The notes: generated by a model not told the origin, from the sequence alone. DNA of 61,855 bases from CAVRGQ01 sp963720785 (GCA_963720785.1 CAVRGQ010000002.1:1-61855); one strand, 5' to 3'. Counted from the first letter of the stretch, positions 7,644-16,947 are shown. Program-made: numbers and translations.

Positions 7644-8555
7644 TCAGAGCGCCTTGCCAATGTTGATCATGGCCGGCCCGAGGATGACGACGAAGATCGA
7701 CGGGAAGATGCAGAACGTCAGCGGGAAGAGCATCTTCACCGGGGCCTTCTGGGCCTTCTCCTGTGCCATGAGGCGACGCTTGATGCGCATCTCGTCGGCC
7801 TGCGAGCGCAGGAGCCGGGAGATCGACACACCGAAGGTGTCAGCCTGGAGCATGGCGAGGATGAACGCCCGCAGCTCGGGAACGTCGGAACGATCCGCCA
7901 TTGCGCGCAGCGCGTCGGCACGGGTGGAACCGATGCGGATCTCGTGCAGCATCCGGCGGAACTCGTCGGACAGGGCGCCGGGCACCGCGGTGCAGGTGCG
8001 GTCGAGCGCCTGCTCGAAACCGAGACCGGCCTCGACCGAGATGACGAGCAGGTCGAGGATGTCGGGGAGCTTGCGGGAGATCTCCTTCTTCCGGTCGTCG
8101 ATGATGCGGTTGAGCATGATGTCGGGGTACATGAAACCCCCGCCCCACAGCACGGCGATGCCGGCGAACAGCAGCATCCCGTTGAAGCCGAGCATCAACA
8201 GGAGCGGGATCCACACGATCACCGACACCAGGCCGAGCAGCTTCATCACGAGGATCTTGTCGACGTTGAGGTTCGGCGGATTGCCGGCGTGCACGAGCTT
8301 CTGCGCCACCGCCTCGCCGTAGCCCGCAGGGGTGAACCGGTTCGCCGCACCCGAGAGACCTTCGAACAACGGCTCGAACACGCGCTCGCTGATCGGCGCC
8401 AGCATCTCCTGGTCGCGCACGTCCTGGATCTGGTAGCCCTCGAGCCGCCGCAGCGACTCGCGCACTTCGGCCTTCTCGGCCGACGTCTGCATGAGCACGT
8501 AGGCGAGCGCACCCACGGCGAGGGCGAGCACGATCGCGATCATGATCGGCGTCAT
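7644..8555 (-). CDS. tadC: TadC-type pilus assembly membrane protein
   Basis: A 303-residue inner-membrane platform protein of the T2SF family. It has an N-terminal membrane segment, two central segments (about residues 110-150), the T2SF cytosolic domain (about 165-270; LPDILDLLVISVEAGLGFEQAL and FILAMLQADTFGVSISRLLRSQA) and a C-terminal segment ending the protein (LFPLTFCIFPSIFVVILGPAMI). With TadB it forms the platform on which TadA drives Flp pilus assembly. It starts one base after the tadB stop. Confidence 0.93.
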   Translation of the reverse strand: MTPIMIAIVLALAVGALAYVLMQTSAEKAEVRESLRRLEGYQIQDVRDQEMLAPISERVFEPLFEGLSGAANRFTPAGYGEAVAQKLVHAGNPPNLNVDKILVMKLLGLVSVIVWIPLLLMLGFNGMLLFAGIAVLWGGGFMYPDIMLNRIIDDRKKEISRKLPDILDLLVISVEAGLGFEQALDRTCTAVPGALSDEFRRMLHEIRIGSTRADALRAMADRSDVPELRAFILAMLQADTFGVSISRLLRSQADEMRIKRRLMAQEKAQKAPVKMLFPLTFCIFPSIFVVILGPAMINIGKAL

Positions 8556-8556
8556 G

Positions 8557-9594
8557 TCACACCTCGATCTTCAGGAGCTTCTTGAGCCAGATGAACCCGA
8601 TGAAGGTGCCGATGCACGCCGCGATGATGGCGACGATGCCCAGCGGGTCCTCGAACAACGCGCCCATGTAGTCGGGCTGCACCAGGTACAGGATCCCCGC
8701 GAACACCACCGGGAAGGTGCCGAGGATGATGCCGGAGAACCGGGCCTCGGCGGTGAGGGACTTGATTTCGAGGCGGAGCCGCTCACGGGCAGTCATCGTC
8801 TCGCCGACCGTGTCGAGCAACTCGGCCAGGTTGCCACCGACCTCGCGCTGGATGCGGATGGCCATGACCGCCCACATCAGGTCGACGCTGGCCATGCGGT
8901 GGGCGGAGTCCTCGAGCGCGTCCTCGATCGGACGACCGAGACGAGACTCGGTGAACACCCGCTGCAGCTCACGCCGCGTCGGCTGCGTCGCCTCGTTGGC
9001 CACCGACTCGAGGCCCTGGCCGAAGGAGAAGCCGGCCCGCATCGAACCCGACAGCAGGTTGAGCGTGGAGGGAAGCTGCATCTGGAACTCGCGGAGGCGC
9101 TTCTTGCGCCGCCGGTGGAGCATCACGATCGGGACGATCGCCGCCGTGAGCACCAGCACGAACGCCATGATCACCGGCAGGATGAGGAGACCCAGCAGGG
9201 CCACCACGAACACGCCGGCGAAGTAGAAGAACAGTGCCTCCGGCGGACGCAGCGGCAGGTCGGCCTGCTCCAACGCGTCCTCGGTGCGGCTCAGCAGGCC
9301 GGCGCGGTCGGCGAGGCGACCGGTGATGCCGACCATGCGCTGCATCAGCGCGGTCTCGGCGAGCGCCTGGTCGCGGTTCGGCTGGAACTCGTCGAACTCG
9401 TCCTCCACGACCGGCTCGTTGAGCAGGTCACCGAGGCGCTCCTCGATCTTGCCCTTCTTCTTGCCGCTCATGAAGACGACGGCGAGGCCGAGGCCGAGGA
9501 CGCCCACGGCGACGAGCACCGAGAACACGAGCTTGGTGGAGCTCGACGTCGACGTCTCGGCGACCGACGCAAGGAGTTGCAGCGGCGCGTTCAT
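8557..9594 (-). CDS. tadB: TadB-type pilus assembly membrane protein
   Basis: A 345-residue T2SF-family platform protein. It has an N-terminal membrane helix (LVFSVLVAVGVLGLGLAVVF), an acidic linker, two central helices (FFYFAGVFVVALLGLLILP, IMAFVLVLTAAIVPIVML), the cytosolic T2SF domain (LPSTLNLLSGSMRAGFSFGQGLESV; VMAIRIQREVGGNLAELLDTV) and two C-terminal helices. The start overlaps the tadA stop (ATGA), so the two are translationally coupled. It partners with TadC. Confidence 0.93.
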   Translation of the reverse strand: MNAPLQLLASVAETSTSSSTKLVFSVLVAVGVLGLGLAVVFMSGKKKGKIEERLGDLLNEPVVEDEFDEFQPNRDQALAETALMQRMVGITGRLADRAGLLSRTEDALEQADLPLRPPEALFFYFAGVFVVALLGLLILPVIMAFVLVLTAAIVPIVMLHRRRKKRLREFQMQLPSTLNLLSGSMRAGFSFGQGLESVANEATQPTRRELQRVFTESRLGRPIEDALEDSAHRMASVDLMWAVMAIRIQREVGGNLAELLDTVGETMTARERLRLEIKSLTAEARFSGIILGTFPVVFAGILYLVQPDYMGALFEDPLGIVAIIAACIGTFIGFIWLKKLLKIEV

Positions 9595-10956
9595 CGCCGA
9601 CCCCCGACCGGGGCGGGGCTGGCCTTCGAGAAGAGCTGGGGCTCCAGCGCGATGCCGTAGTCACTGAGCTTCTCGGAGAAGTGCGGGCGCACTCCGGTCG
9701 GGCCGAGGGTGCCACGGAAGTGGCCCTCCTCGTCGAGGCCGGCACCGAAGTCGAAGGTGTAGATGTCCTGGAGGACGATCACGTCGCCCTCCATGCCCAT
9801 CACCTCGGTGATCGCGGTGATGCGGCGGGAACCGTCACGCAGACGGCTCAGCTGCACCACGAGGTCGAGCGCGGAGGCCATCTGCTCACGGATGACGCGC
9901 ACCGGGAGGTCCATGCCCGCCATCAGCGTCATGGTCTCGATACGGGAGAGCGTGTCACGCGGCGAGTTGGAGTGGACGGTGGTGATCGACCCGTCGTGGC
10001 CGGTGTTCATGGCCTGGAGCATGTCGAGTGCCTCACCGCCACGAACCTCACCGACGACGATGCGATCGGGGCGCATACGCAGCGAGTTCTTGACCAGGTC
10101 ACGGATCTTGACCTCACCCTTGCCCTCGATGTTCGGCGGGCGGGCCTCGAGCGGGAGCACGTGGTCCTGGTGGAGCTGGAGCTCCTTCGCGTCCTCGACG
10201 GTGACGATGCGCTCGTCGGTCGGGATGAACGAGGAGAGCACGTTCAGCAGCGTCGTCTTACCGGTACCGGTACCACCGGAGACCACGATGTTGAGACGCC
10301 CGAGCACGCACTGCCGGATGAAGTGCGCGGATTGTGGGGTCAAGCGTGCCGAAGCCGATCAGGTCCTCGACCTTGTACGGCTCCTTGGAGAACTTTCGGA
10401 TGGTGAGGAACGGCCCACCGATCGCGAGCGGGTGCACGATGCAGTTGACACGGGAACCGTCGGGGAGACGGGCGTCCACCATCGGGTTCGCCTCGTCGAC
10501 CCGACGGCCGACCTGGCTCACGATCTTGTCGATGATGCGGCGCAGGTGTGTCTCGTCGGCGAAGCGCACGTCGGTGACGACGAGCTTGCCGGCACGCTCC
10601 ACGTACACCCGGTCGGGGCCGTTCACCATGACTTCGGTGATGGACTCGTCACGCAGCAGCTGGTCGATCGGCCCGTAGCCGAGCACGTCGTCGGTGACCG
10701 ACTGCACCAGCGCGTTGCGCTCGGCGCCGGTCAGGGCGAGGCGCTCCTGGCTCATCGCCTTGTGCAGCTGATCGTCGACCTGCCGGCGGAGCTCGTCTTC
10801 CGAGACGCGCTGGTCGGTCAGCAGCGGGCCCAGCTCGTGGATCACGAACTGGTGCATCTTCTGACGCATGTCCTCGAGCGCAGCCTCGCGTTGGGTCGCC
10901 CCGACGTTTTGCCGCTGCTCCTGCCACCTGGTGGGTGAGTTCTGGGTCTGGGTCAT
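9591..10956 (-). CDS. tadA: TadA/CpaF-type pilus ATPase, one frameshift
   Basis: A secretion ATPase of the T2SS/T4SS superfamily that powers Flp pilus assembly. The N-terminal domain (MHQFVIHELGPLL, GYGPIDQLLRDESITEVMVNG) is followed by the RecA-like core with Walker A GGTGTGKTTLLN, an acidic box RIVTVEDAKELQL, the Walker B region RPDRIVVGEVRGGEALDMLQAM and HDGSITTVHSN. The reading frame breaks at about 10342-10343: FGTL should continue to TPQSAHFIRQCV, but one extra base (aa on the plus strand where one is expected) shifts it. All motifs are intact on either side, so a sequencing error is likely. Corrected length is about 454 residues. Confidence 0.9.
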
Positions 10957-11008
10957 GTCGTGCCGTCCTCACACATGGAGACCACAGCACCGGTTGGGGG
11001 CCGGTGCG

Positions 11009-12212
11009 TCAGTCGCGCTTGCGACGCTTGCTCTTCCCGCCGGATGCGCCGGGGCCGAGCAGTGAATCGGCGATGACCTCCAGCGCACGCGACACGGGCG
11101 CCTTGGGCTCGTCGATCACCACGGGGACACCGGCGTTCACCGAAATCGGGACCGCGATGTCGTCGGGTACCGCGAAGTTCGCGGGGAGGCCGAGCACACG
11201 CTCGATCTCCTTGACGTCGAGCTTGACCTTCGCGTTCGGCGTGGTTGAGCACGAGCTTGAGCTTCGGGCCCGCGATCGCGGCGAGGTCGAGCGACGTCAT
11301 GCCGATCTTCAGGTTCTTGATGCTCGGGATGTCCATGCTGCCGACGAGGAGCACATCGTCGGCGGCCTCGATCAGCGCGAGCACGTAGTCGTTGAACACC
11401 GACGGCAGGTCGACGATCACATGACCGGCAACCGAGCGGAAGGCGTCGCAGATGTTGACCATCTCACCGGGCAGCACCGCTTCGAGCGCCACCGGCTCGA
11501 GCGGAGCAGGAAGCACCAGCAGGCCACTGGGACCGTGCCGGCCGGCGAGCGTCTGCACCAGTTCGGTGTCGCCGTACTGCACCGCGGCCGCGGCGTCGAG
11601 CACCGTGTTCTGCGGGGGAAGTCCGAGCATCACCGACACGTCGCCGAACTGCAGGTCGGCGTCGATGAGCACGACCGGGTCGGCCGACTTCCTCGCCATC
11701 GCCGTGGCGACGTTGATCGCGATGCAGGTCTTGCCCACACCACCCTTGGTGGAGAACACCACGGTGAGACGGCCGGGCGCACCCGTGCGGGTGGCGGGGG
11801 TCTGCACACGCGGCGTCGAGCCGGCGAGCAACTCGCCCACCCGGTCGACGGACTGGTGGAGACTCGCCTCGCCGCCGATGATCACCGCGTCACGGGCTCC
11901 GGCGCGCAGCGCCTGCTGGAGCACGTCGGTGGACAGCTCGTGCACCGCGAACACCACGCCGAGGTTGGCGTGGCCGGTCGTCAGCCGGTGCACGTGCTGG
12001 AACCCCATCGGGCTCACGAAGCCGGGCCCGAAGACCGCGACCAGGGGGCGAGCCGGGTTCATCTGCTGGACGAGGTCCTCGATCGTGTCGAACTGCCCGG
12101 CTCCCGAGAGCTCGACCGCGAGGCGCGTCCGCAGCGCCGAGTCCGGCTCGACGACGGCGACATCGAAGGCCGCCGTCTCGGCCGTGCTCATGGCGGGCGC
12201 GTAGGTCTCCAT
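11009..12212 (-). CDS. cpaE: CpaE-like pilus ATPase/localization protein, one frameshift
   Basis: MinD/ParA-family protein of Tad pilus loci. The N-terminal receiver-like domain (about residues 15-130, FDVAVVEPDSALRTRLAVEL) lacks a clear phosphorylation site. The ATPase domain has the deviant Walker A FSTKGGVGKTCIAINVA, VVLIDADLQFGDV and HVIVDLPSVFND. After KLKLVLNHA the frame breaks at about 11238-11239 (one extra base) and resumes as NAKVKLDVKEIERVLGLPANF, ending in a basic tail KSKRRKRD. Corrected length is about 400 residues. It lies 6 bases after cpaB and likely helps position the pilus machine. Confidence 0.88.
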
Positions 12213-12218
12213 GGCGGG

Positions 12219-12986
12219 CTACTTGCTGCTCGCTGCGGTCTTCGCGGAACCGGCGCCCGTGCTGGAGAGCCCCGGAGGCAGCAGGACCAGGTAGATCTTG
12301 CTGGAACCGCTGTTCGCCGCGATCACCCGCAGCGCGTCGGCCTGGGTGACCTCGAAGGTGAGCACGCCGTTGTTGCCCGACGGCGCGGCACCGGCCTGGT
12401 CGGTCGTGGAGCCGTCGCCCGGCGCCACCGGAGCGACGCCCTGGGCGGTCGACGTGCCGACCGCGAGCACCTTGACGTTCGTCATGATGTACTCGGTCTG
12501 CGCGTTGCCGTCGGCGTCCGTGGTGGTCGTCGCGATGTTCACGTGGTCACCGGGAGAGATCGCGTTCGCGACACCGTGGTCGGCGTCGACCGTCACCGTG
12601 ACGGCGACGAGGTCCTCGCTCTTGATCGACTGGGCGAACGCACCACCGACGCCGTCATCGGCGGAGACGAACGTCTGCGCGGTGATGAACTGCTTGGTGT
12701 CGATGCGAGCCGCCGCGACCTTGCCGGCGAGGTCGTTCAGGTTCGTGACCGCCGTCGGCGGCATCGAGCCCTTGGCCACCTTCTCCTGTTGGATCAGGCC
12801 GGCCGACACTGCTTCCTCGCCCGTCGTGCCCTTGGCGATGTCGCTGGTCGCGACGTAGGCGTCGATGAACGACGCGTTCTCCTGGGCACGCTTGTCGGCG
12901 TTGGACGCATAGGCGTACACACCGATTCCCGCGACCAGTGCGAGCACGATGGCCGCGGCAGCCATCAACGTTCGACGATTCGACAC
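12219..12986 (-). CDS. cpaB: CpaB/RcpC-like SAF-domain pilus assembly protein
   Basis: 255 residues from the GTG at 12984-12986, chosen because GGGGAG lies 6 bases upstream; an ATG 12 codons upstream lacks one. A single N-terminal membrane helix (LMAAAAIVLALVAGIGVYAYA) is followed by a SAF domain (VATSDIAKGTTGEEAVSAGLI...) and an RcpC-type domain (VAVTVTVDADHGVANAISPGDHVNI) and a Ser/Ala-rich tail. In Tad systems CpaB is an envelope-spanning assembly factor. It is the first gene of the minus-strand pilus operon. Confidence 0.9.
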   Translation of the reverse strand: MSNRRTLMAAAAIVLALVAGIGVYAYASNADKRAQENASFIDAYVATSDIAKGTTGEEAVSAGLIQQEKVAKGSMPPTAVTNLNDLAGKVAAARIDTKQFITAQTFVSADDGVGGAFAQSIKSEDLVAVTVTVDADHGVANAISPGDHVNIATTTTDADGNAQTEYIMTNVKVLAVGTSTAQGVAPVAPGDGSTTDQAGAAPSGNNGVLTFEVTQADALRVIAANSGSSKIYLVLLPPGLSSTGAGSAKTAASSK

Positions 12987-13076
12987 CGCGACTCCCCTCG
13001 AGAGACTTCCGGGTTGTGACACCTGGAACGTCGGCCCTCCACGGGCCCGCCTTGAGGGGTAGTCAGGCCCAGGACA

Positions 13077-13111
13077 GCGAAATCCCCCGGAAGCAATGCC
13101 TCCGGGGGATT
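13077..13111 (-). terminator. Terminator of rpsA
   Basis: AATCCCCCGGA (13081-13091) pairs perfectly with TCCGGGGGATT (13101-13111) across a 9-base loop, and the stem can extend by GCG/CGC with one bulge. Read on the minus strand it begins 27 bases after the rpsA stop and is followed by TTT. It separates rpsA from the pilus operon. Confidence 0.85.
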
Positions 13112-13137
13112 CGCGTCACGCTGCGTGAGGTCCGGGG

Positions 13138-14631
13138 TCAGCCGGCGGCGTCTCCGCCACCCTCGGCGACCGGAGCCTCCGGGGCGGCCTCGGCGACCGG
13201 AGCCTCGGGGGCTGCCTCCGCGACCGGCGCCTCGGGGGCTGCCTCCGCGACCGGCGCCTCGGCGATCACGTCGCCGGACTCCGCAGCCTCGTAGGCGGCG
13301 TCGGCCTCGGCCTCGTCGTATGCCGGGCCGATGTAGTTGCCCTGCTCGTCGTACGCGTGCTCACCGAAGTGCTCCTGGTACTCGGCCGCGACGACGCCAC
13401 CCTCGGCGGCCTGCTTGATCGACAGGCTGATCCGACGGCGGTCGAGGTCGATGTCGATGATCTTCACCCAGAGCTCCTCGCCCGGGGTGACGACCTGCTC
13501 GGGGGCCTCCACGTGGTGGATGGCCATCTCCGAGATGTGCACCAGACCCTCGATGCCCTCGCCCACCTGGACGAACGCACCGAACGGCACCAGCTTGGTG
13601 ACCCGGCCGTAGACCAGCTCGCCCACCTGGTGGGAGCCGGCGAACTCCTGCCACGGGTCCTGCTGGGTGGCCTTGAGCGACAGCGAGATCCGCTCACGGG
13701 AGAGGTCGACGTCGAGCACCTGCACGGTGACCTCGTCGCCCACCGTGACGACGGAGCTCGGGTGGTCGACATGCTTCCACGACAGCTCGGACACGTGGAC
13801 GAGTCCGTCCATGCCGCCGAGGTCGACGAAGGCACCGAAGTTCACCACCGACGAGACCACACCGCTGCGGACCTCGCCCGGCTTCAGGTTGGCGAGGAAC
13901 TCGTCACGCTGCTCGCGCTGGGTCTCCTCGAGGTACGCCCGGCGGCTCAGCACCACGTTGTTACGGTTCTTGTCGAGCTCGATGATCTTGCACTCGATCT
14001 CCTTGCCCACGTAGGGCTGGAGGTCGCGCACACGACGGAGGTCGACGAGGGAGGCGGGAAGGAAGCCACGGAGGCCGATGTCGAGGATCAGGCCGCCCTT
14101 GACCACCTCGATGACCGGGCCCTTGACGATGCCGTCGCGCTCCTTGATCTCCTCGATCGTGCCCCAGGCGCGCTCGTACTGTGCGCGCTTCTTGGACAGG
14201 ATGAGACGACCGTCCTTGTCCTCCTTCTGGAGGACGAGGGCCTCGAGCTCGTCGTCGAGCGAGACGATCTCGTGCGGGTCGACGTCGTTGCGGATCGAGA
14301 GCTCACGGCTCGGGATCACGCCCTCGGACTTGAAGCCGATGTCGAGCAGGACCTCGTCGCTGTCGATCTTGACCACACGGCCGGTGACGATGTCACCGTC
14401 GTCGAACTCGACGATCGTGGCGTCGACCGCATCCGCGAAGGACATGCCGCCGAGGTCGTCGAACACGACGTTCTCGTTGGCGCCACCCTCCTCGTCCTGC
14501 TCTTCGACAGCCTCGGAGGCCTCGGGGGCTTCGGTGGACTCCGCGGCCTCGGCGGCCTCCGGCGTCTCGGGGGTGGTGCTCTCCTCGGGGACGGTGGCCA
14601 CTGCGGCCTCCGTCACGTCCTGGTCCGACAA
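13138..14631 (-). CDS. rpsA: 30S ribosomal protein S1
   Basis: 497 residues. An acidic Ala/Glu/Thr/Pro-rich N-terminal extension (about 1-60) is followed by four S1 RNA-binding domains (about 75-145, 160-230, 245-320, 330-405). The third and fourth are best conserved: GVVSSVVNFGAFVDLGGMDG and GRVTKLVPFGAFVQVGEGIEG. S1 helps mRNA bind the ribosome. The TTG start has AGGAG 7 bases upstream and is preferred over upstream in-frame codons without one. The C-terminal tail carries a repeated PEAPVAEAA unit (see repeat entry). It is followed by a strong terminator. Confidence 0.93.
   Translation of the reverse strand: MSDQDVTEAAVATVPEESTTPETPEAAEAAESTEAPEASEAVEEQDEEGGANENVVFDDLGGMSFADAVDATIVEFDDGDIVTGRVVKIDSDEVLLDIGFKSEGVIPSRELSIRNDVDPHEIVSLDDELEALVLQKEDKDGRLILSKKRAQYERAWGTIEEIKERDGIVKGPVIEVVKGGLILDIGLRGFLPASLVDLRRVRDLQPYVGKEIECKIIELDKNRNNVVLSRRAYLEETQREQRDEFLANLKPGEVRSGVVSSVVNFGAFVDLGGMDGLVHVSELSWKHVDHPSSVVTVGDEVTVQVLDVDLSRERISLSLKATQQDPWQEFAGSHQVGELVYGRVTKLVPFGAFVQVGEGIEGLVHISEMAIHHVEAPEQVVTPGEELWVKIIDIDLDRRRISLSIKQAAEGGVVAAEYQEHFGEHAYDEQGNYIGPAYDEAEADAAYEAAESGDVIAEAPVAEAAPEAPVAEAAPEAPVAEAAPEAPVAEGGGDAAG
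13166..13258. repeat. 27-bp tandem repeats in rpsA 3' end
   Basis: Three full units (13166-13192, 13193-13219, 13220-13246) and a partial fourth encode the nine-residue unit VAEAAPEAP in the S1 C-terminal tail. Units differ at only a few bases, so they arose by recent duplication and may vary in copy number between strains. Confidence 0.8.
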
Positions 14632-14792
14632 CGTGATCTCCTGCTGTTCCGTCGACCCTGGGTGCCCCCGGTGTATCCGGCAGGCGCGAAGGGTGGTGCC
14701 CCGGTATTGAGGCAGCGCCACAGGCTACAGGTCCGCTCCCACAATCGGAAACTGGCGTTCCGGCGCAGATTCGGGGCGATGCAGGGCGCGAT

Positions 14793-15539
14793 TCAGGGGC
14801 GGCGAGCGAGGAGCAGCAGCTCGTGGTGGTTCAGGGTCGGAGGCTGAGCCGCATAGGCCCCCGGGGTCACCCCGTGGATGCCCTCCACCTCCAGGTCGGC
14901 GCCCCGGGCGAGGAGGTCCAGCTCACGGCCCGTGAAGCACGTCGTCCAGAGGTCGAATTCCCGCTCCGAGCCGTCGGGCCCCCGCACCGTCGCCAGCTCG
15001 TGGAGCACCCCCGTGGCCGGGTCGTACCGCTCCCCCGCCTCCGGCTCGAGGTGACGCAGGGAGAAGGCGGCGGAGAAAGCACTCACCGCCAGGCGCCCAC
15101 CGGGTCGCAGCGTGGCCGCGATCCGGCCGAACACGTCGGTCTCGTCGCGACCGCCGAGCAGCCCGAAGCCGCCCTGACAGAGGCAGATGGTGGCGTCGAA
15201 CTCACCGGCGTGGCCGAGCTCCCGCACGTCGGCGCACTCGAAGGTCGCCGAGGCGAGGCCCTGCGCCGCGGCCGCGTCCCGGGCGAGGCGTACGAACTCC
15301 TCGCTGTGGTCGACGCCGACCACGTCAAAGCCGCGGCGCGCCAGCGACAACGAGTGGCGCCCGGGACCACACCCCACGTCGAGCACCCGTGTCCCGGGCT
15401 CCAGCCGCAGCGCGTCGACCAGGAACCCGACCTCCTGCTCCGTCCCCTTGGTGAACGCGTTGCGCAGGTAGGCCGGCCCGAGGAAGTCGGCGACTCCGTC
15501 GAACCAGTAGGGGTCGCTCGCGGGCGGTACACCGGTCAT
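14793..15539 (-). CDS. Class I SAM-dependent methyltransferase
   Basis: A 248-residue Rossmann-fold methyltransferase. Motif I is RVLDVGCGPGRHSLSLARRG (about residues 50-70), the acidic residue is in VVGVDHSEEF, motif II lies at FECADVRELG and the post-motif part at ATLRPGGRLAVSAFS. The N-terminal DPYWFDGVADFLGPAYLRNAFTKG suits small-molecule methyltransferases, but the substrate is unknown. The start is supported by a TAGCCT box 6 bases upstream (leaderless). Confidence 0.88.
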   Translation of the reverse strand: MTGVPPASDPYWFDGVADFLGPAYLRNAFTKGTEQEVGFLVDALRLEPGTRVLDVGCGPGRHSLSLARRGFDVVGVDHSEEFVRLARDAAAAQGLASATFECADVRELGHAGEFDATICLCQGGFGLLGGRDETDVFGRIAATLRPGGRLAVSAFSAAFSLRHLEPEAGERYDPATGVLHELATVRGPDGSEREFDLWTTCFTGRELDLLARGADLEVEGIHGVTPGAYAAQPPTLNHHELLLLARRP

Positions 15540-15545
15540 CGGGCG

Positions 15546-15551
15546 AGGCTA
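15546..15551 (-). promoter_or_regulatory. -10 box TAGCCT, leaderless start
   Basis: On the minus strand TAGCCT is followed by CGCCCG and the ATG at 15539. The hexamer and spacing match those at 3003-3008. Confidence 0.6.
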
Positions 15552-15571
15552 CGCAACCTCTGCAACACACA

Positions 15572-16118
15572 TCACGAATCTCTCGCCAGCCGGTACTTGA
15601 CGTGCCGCCGGAGCGGATGCCCATCGGGCAGGTACGGGTGGTCGAAGTCGCCGGCGGGGTCGTGGCTCATGCCGAGGCGTTCCATCACGGCACGGGAGCG
15701 CACGTTCGCCGGCACCGTGATGGCGACGATCTCGTCGAGGTCGAGCCGCGTGAAGCCGTCGTCGAGCGCGGCCGCGGGCCGCTTCGGTGCGCGTAGCCGC
15801 AGCCCCAGTGCTCACCGCGAGGCGCCAGCGCACCTCGACGGCGCCCAGCCAATCGGGCGCCGCGAGCCCGACGTAGCCGACGAAGGGGATGCCCGGTCGA
15901 TCGTCGGACCCGACCACCTCGACCGCGTAGGTACCCCAGCCGTGCTCGTCGAGATGCGCGGCGATGCTGTCGGCGAAGAGGTCGCTCTCGGCACGCGTGA
16001 GGGTCGACGGGAAGTGCTCCATCACGACTGGGTCCGCGTTGAGCGAGGCGAAGGGTGCGCGGTCCGCGTCGCGCCACGGACGCAGGAGCAGTCGTTCGCT
16101 GCGAAGTCCCGCCGCCAT
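15572..16118 (-). CDS. GNAT acetyltransferase (RimJ/RimL-like), three indels
   Basis: About 182 residues once repaired. MAAGLRSERLLLRPWRDADRAPF and the PSTLTRAESDLFADSIAAHL block are the N-terminal half of a RimJ/RimL-type N-acetyltransferase. The acetyl-CoA loop reads EHWGCGYA-TEAARAALDDG in other frames, then EIVAITVPANVRSRAVMERLGM (beta4-alpha4 core) and VKYRLARDS to the stop. The frame changes near 15810 (one base missing) and near 15798 and 15785 (one base extra each). All family motifs are present, so errors in the sequence are more likely than decay. Divergent from the membrane protein at 16144. Confidence 0.75.
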
Positions 16119-16131
16119 CGCGACAGTGTGC

Positions 16132-16137
16132 CAGGAT
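16132..16137 (+). promoter_or_regulatory. -10-like box CAGGAT, leaderless start
   Basis: CAGGAT is followed by CTGGCC and the GTG at 16144, with no Shine-Dalgarno. The 12-mer TGTGCCAGGATC around it recurs at 34726-34737, upstream of the secreted protein gene at 34771. Confidence 0.5.
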
Positions 16138-16143
16138 CTGGCC

Positions 16144-16848
16144 GTGGCGCTTGGTGTGGAGGGCATACGAGCGGGGCGGGTCGTGCTGCGCGCGACCTTC
16201 TTGACGCTCGCCACGGTGTTGTTCGTCGCGAGCCTCACGCTCGTGTACCAGTCGATGCGGTCCGTGATGGACATCGGCGGCTCGTGCGCGTCGGGGGGCC
16301 CGTACGTGACCGCGCGTCCCTGCCCCGACAACGTGGTGTGGGCCATGCCGCTCGGCATCTTCGGGATGATGGCGGCATCCGGCCTCAGCCTCCTGTCGAC
16401 CTTCTCGCAGGGAGGCCCGCGGCCCTACGTGTTCTCCTGGTCGGCGCTGTTCCTCGCGCTCGGCTGGAACTTCCTCGACTACGGCGTGAACCCGCCCCTC
16501 GGTGGCACCTCGTGGTCGTGGCTCATCTGCGGCATCACCTTCGTGATCATGGCCGTGGTGCCGCTGATCTTCCTGTTGATGCCCACCACCTTCCGTTGGG
16601 CGCTCTGGGGCCCCGCGACCGAGGTCGTGCCCGGCGCTGGGCGTGCCGGCACGCATCGATCGCCCGCCGACCTCGTGCGGATGGCCCGTGGTAACGACCC
16701 GAAGGCCACCGCGACGGCAACGCCGGCGCCTGCGGCCTCGCCAGCCCCGCCGACACCGAGGGCCGCTACGGGTCGACGACGCCGAGCGGCCCCTCCGCCG
16801 CCCGACGCCGAACCCTTCACCGACGCGGACGAGGAGCCCACCGCATGA
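16144..16848 (+). CDS. Four-helix membrane protein of unknown function
   Basis: 234 residues. Four predicted membrane segments: VVLRATFLTLATVLFVASLTL, VWAMPLGIFGMMAASGLSLL, PYVFSWSALFLALGWNF and WLICGITFVIMAVVPLIFLL. An extracellular loop between the first two holds two Cys (GSCASGG, RPC). The C-terminal tail of about 70 residues is Ala/Pro/Arg-rich and ends acidic. No family recognised. It is coupled (ATGA) to a 32-residue membrane peptide gene. Confidence 0.65.
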   Translation: MALGVEGIRAGRVVLRATFLTLATVLFVASLTLVYQSMRSVMDIGGSCASGGPYVTARPCPDNVVWAMPLGIFGMMAASGLSLLSTFSQGGPRPYVFSWSALFLALGWNFLDYGVNPPLGGTSWSWLICGITFVIMAVVPLIFLLMPTTFRWALWGPATEVVPGAGRAGTHRSPADLVRMARGNDPKATATATPAPAASPAPPTPRAATGRRRRAAPPPPDAEPFTDADEEPTA

Positions 16849-16943
16849 GCACCCGGACCCGGATCGCCCTGCTCGTGCTGCAGGCGATCGCGATCGCCGG
16901 TGGCGTCGCGATCGGCGCTGCGCTCTGGAGCGCCTCGGCGTAG
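16845..16943 (+). CDS. 32-residue single-helix membrane peptide
   Basis: ATG at 16845 overlaps the stop of the preceding gene (ATGA). The peptide has a basic start (MSTRTR), one hydrophobic helix (IALLVLQAIAIAGGVAIGAALW) and a short SASA end. The stop lies 4 bases from the convergent polA stop. Coupling and the clean membrane helix argue that it is real, perhaps a partner of the upstream four-helix protein. No homology claim is made. Confidence 0.45.
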   Translation: MSTRTRIALLVLQAIAIAGGVAIGAALWSASA

Positions 16944-16947
16944 GCGA

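Noticed and set aside
10330..10350. Programmed ribosomal frameshift in tadA
   Set aside because: No slippery heptamer or downstream structure is evident, and the same +1 pattern occurs in unrelated genes.
10935..13019. Long open frame on the plus strand opposite cpaE and cpaB
   Set aside because: Low-complexity antisense of recognised pilus genes, with no start signals or family match.
13166..13258. CRISPR-like repeat array
   Set aside because: The repeats are contiguous, coding and without spacers; they lie in the rpsA tail.
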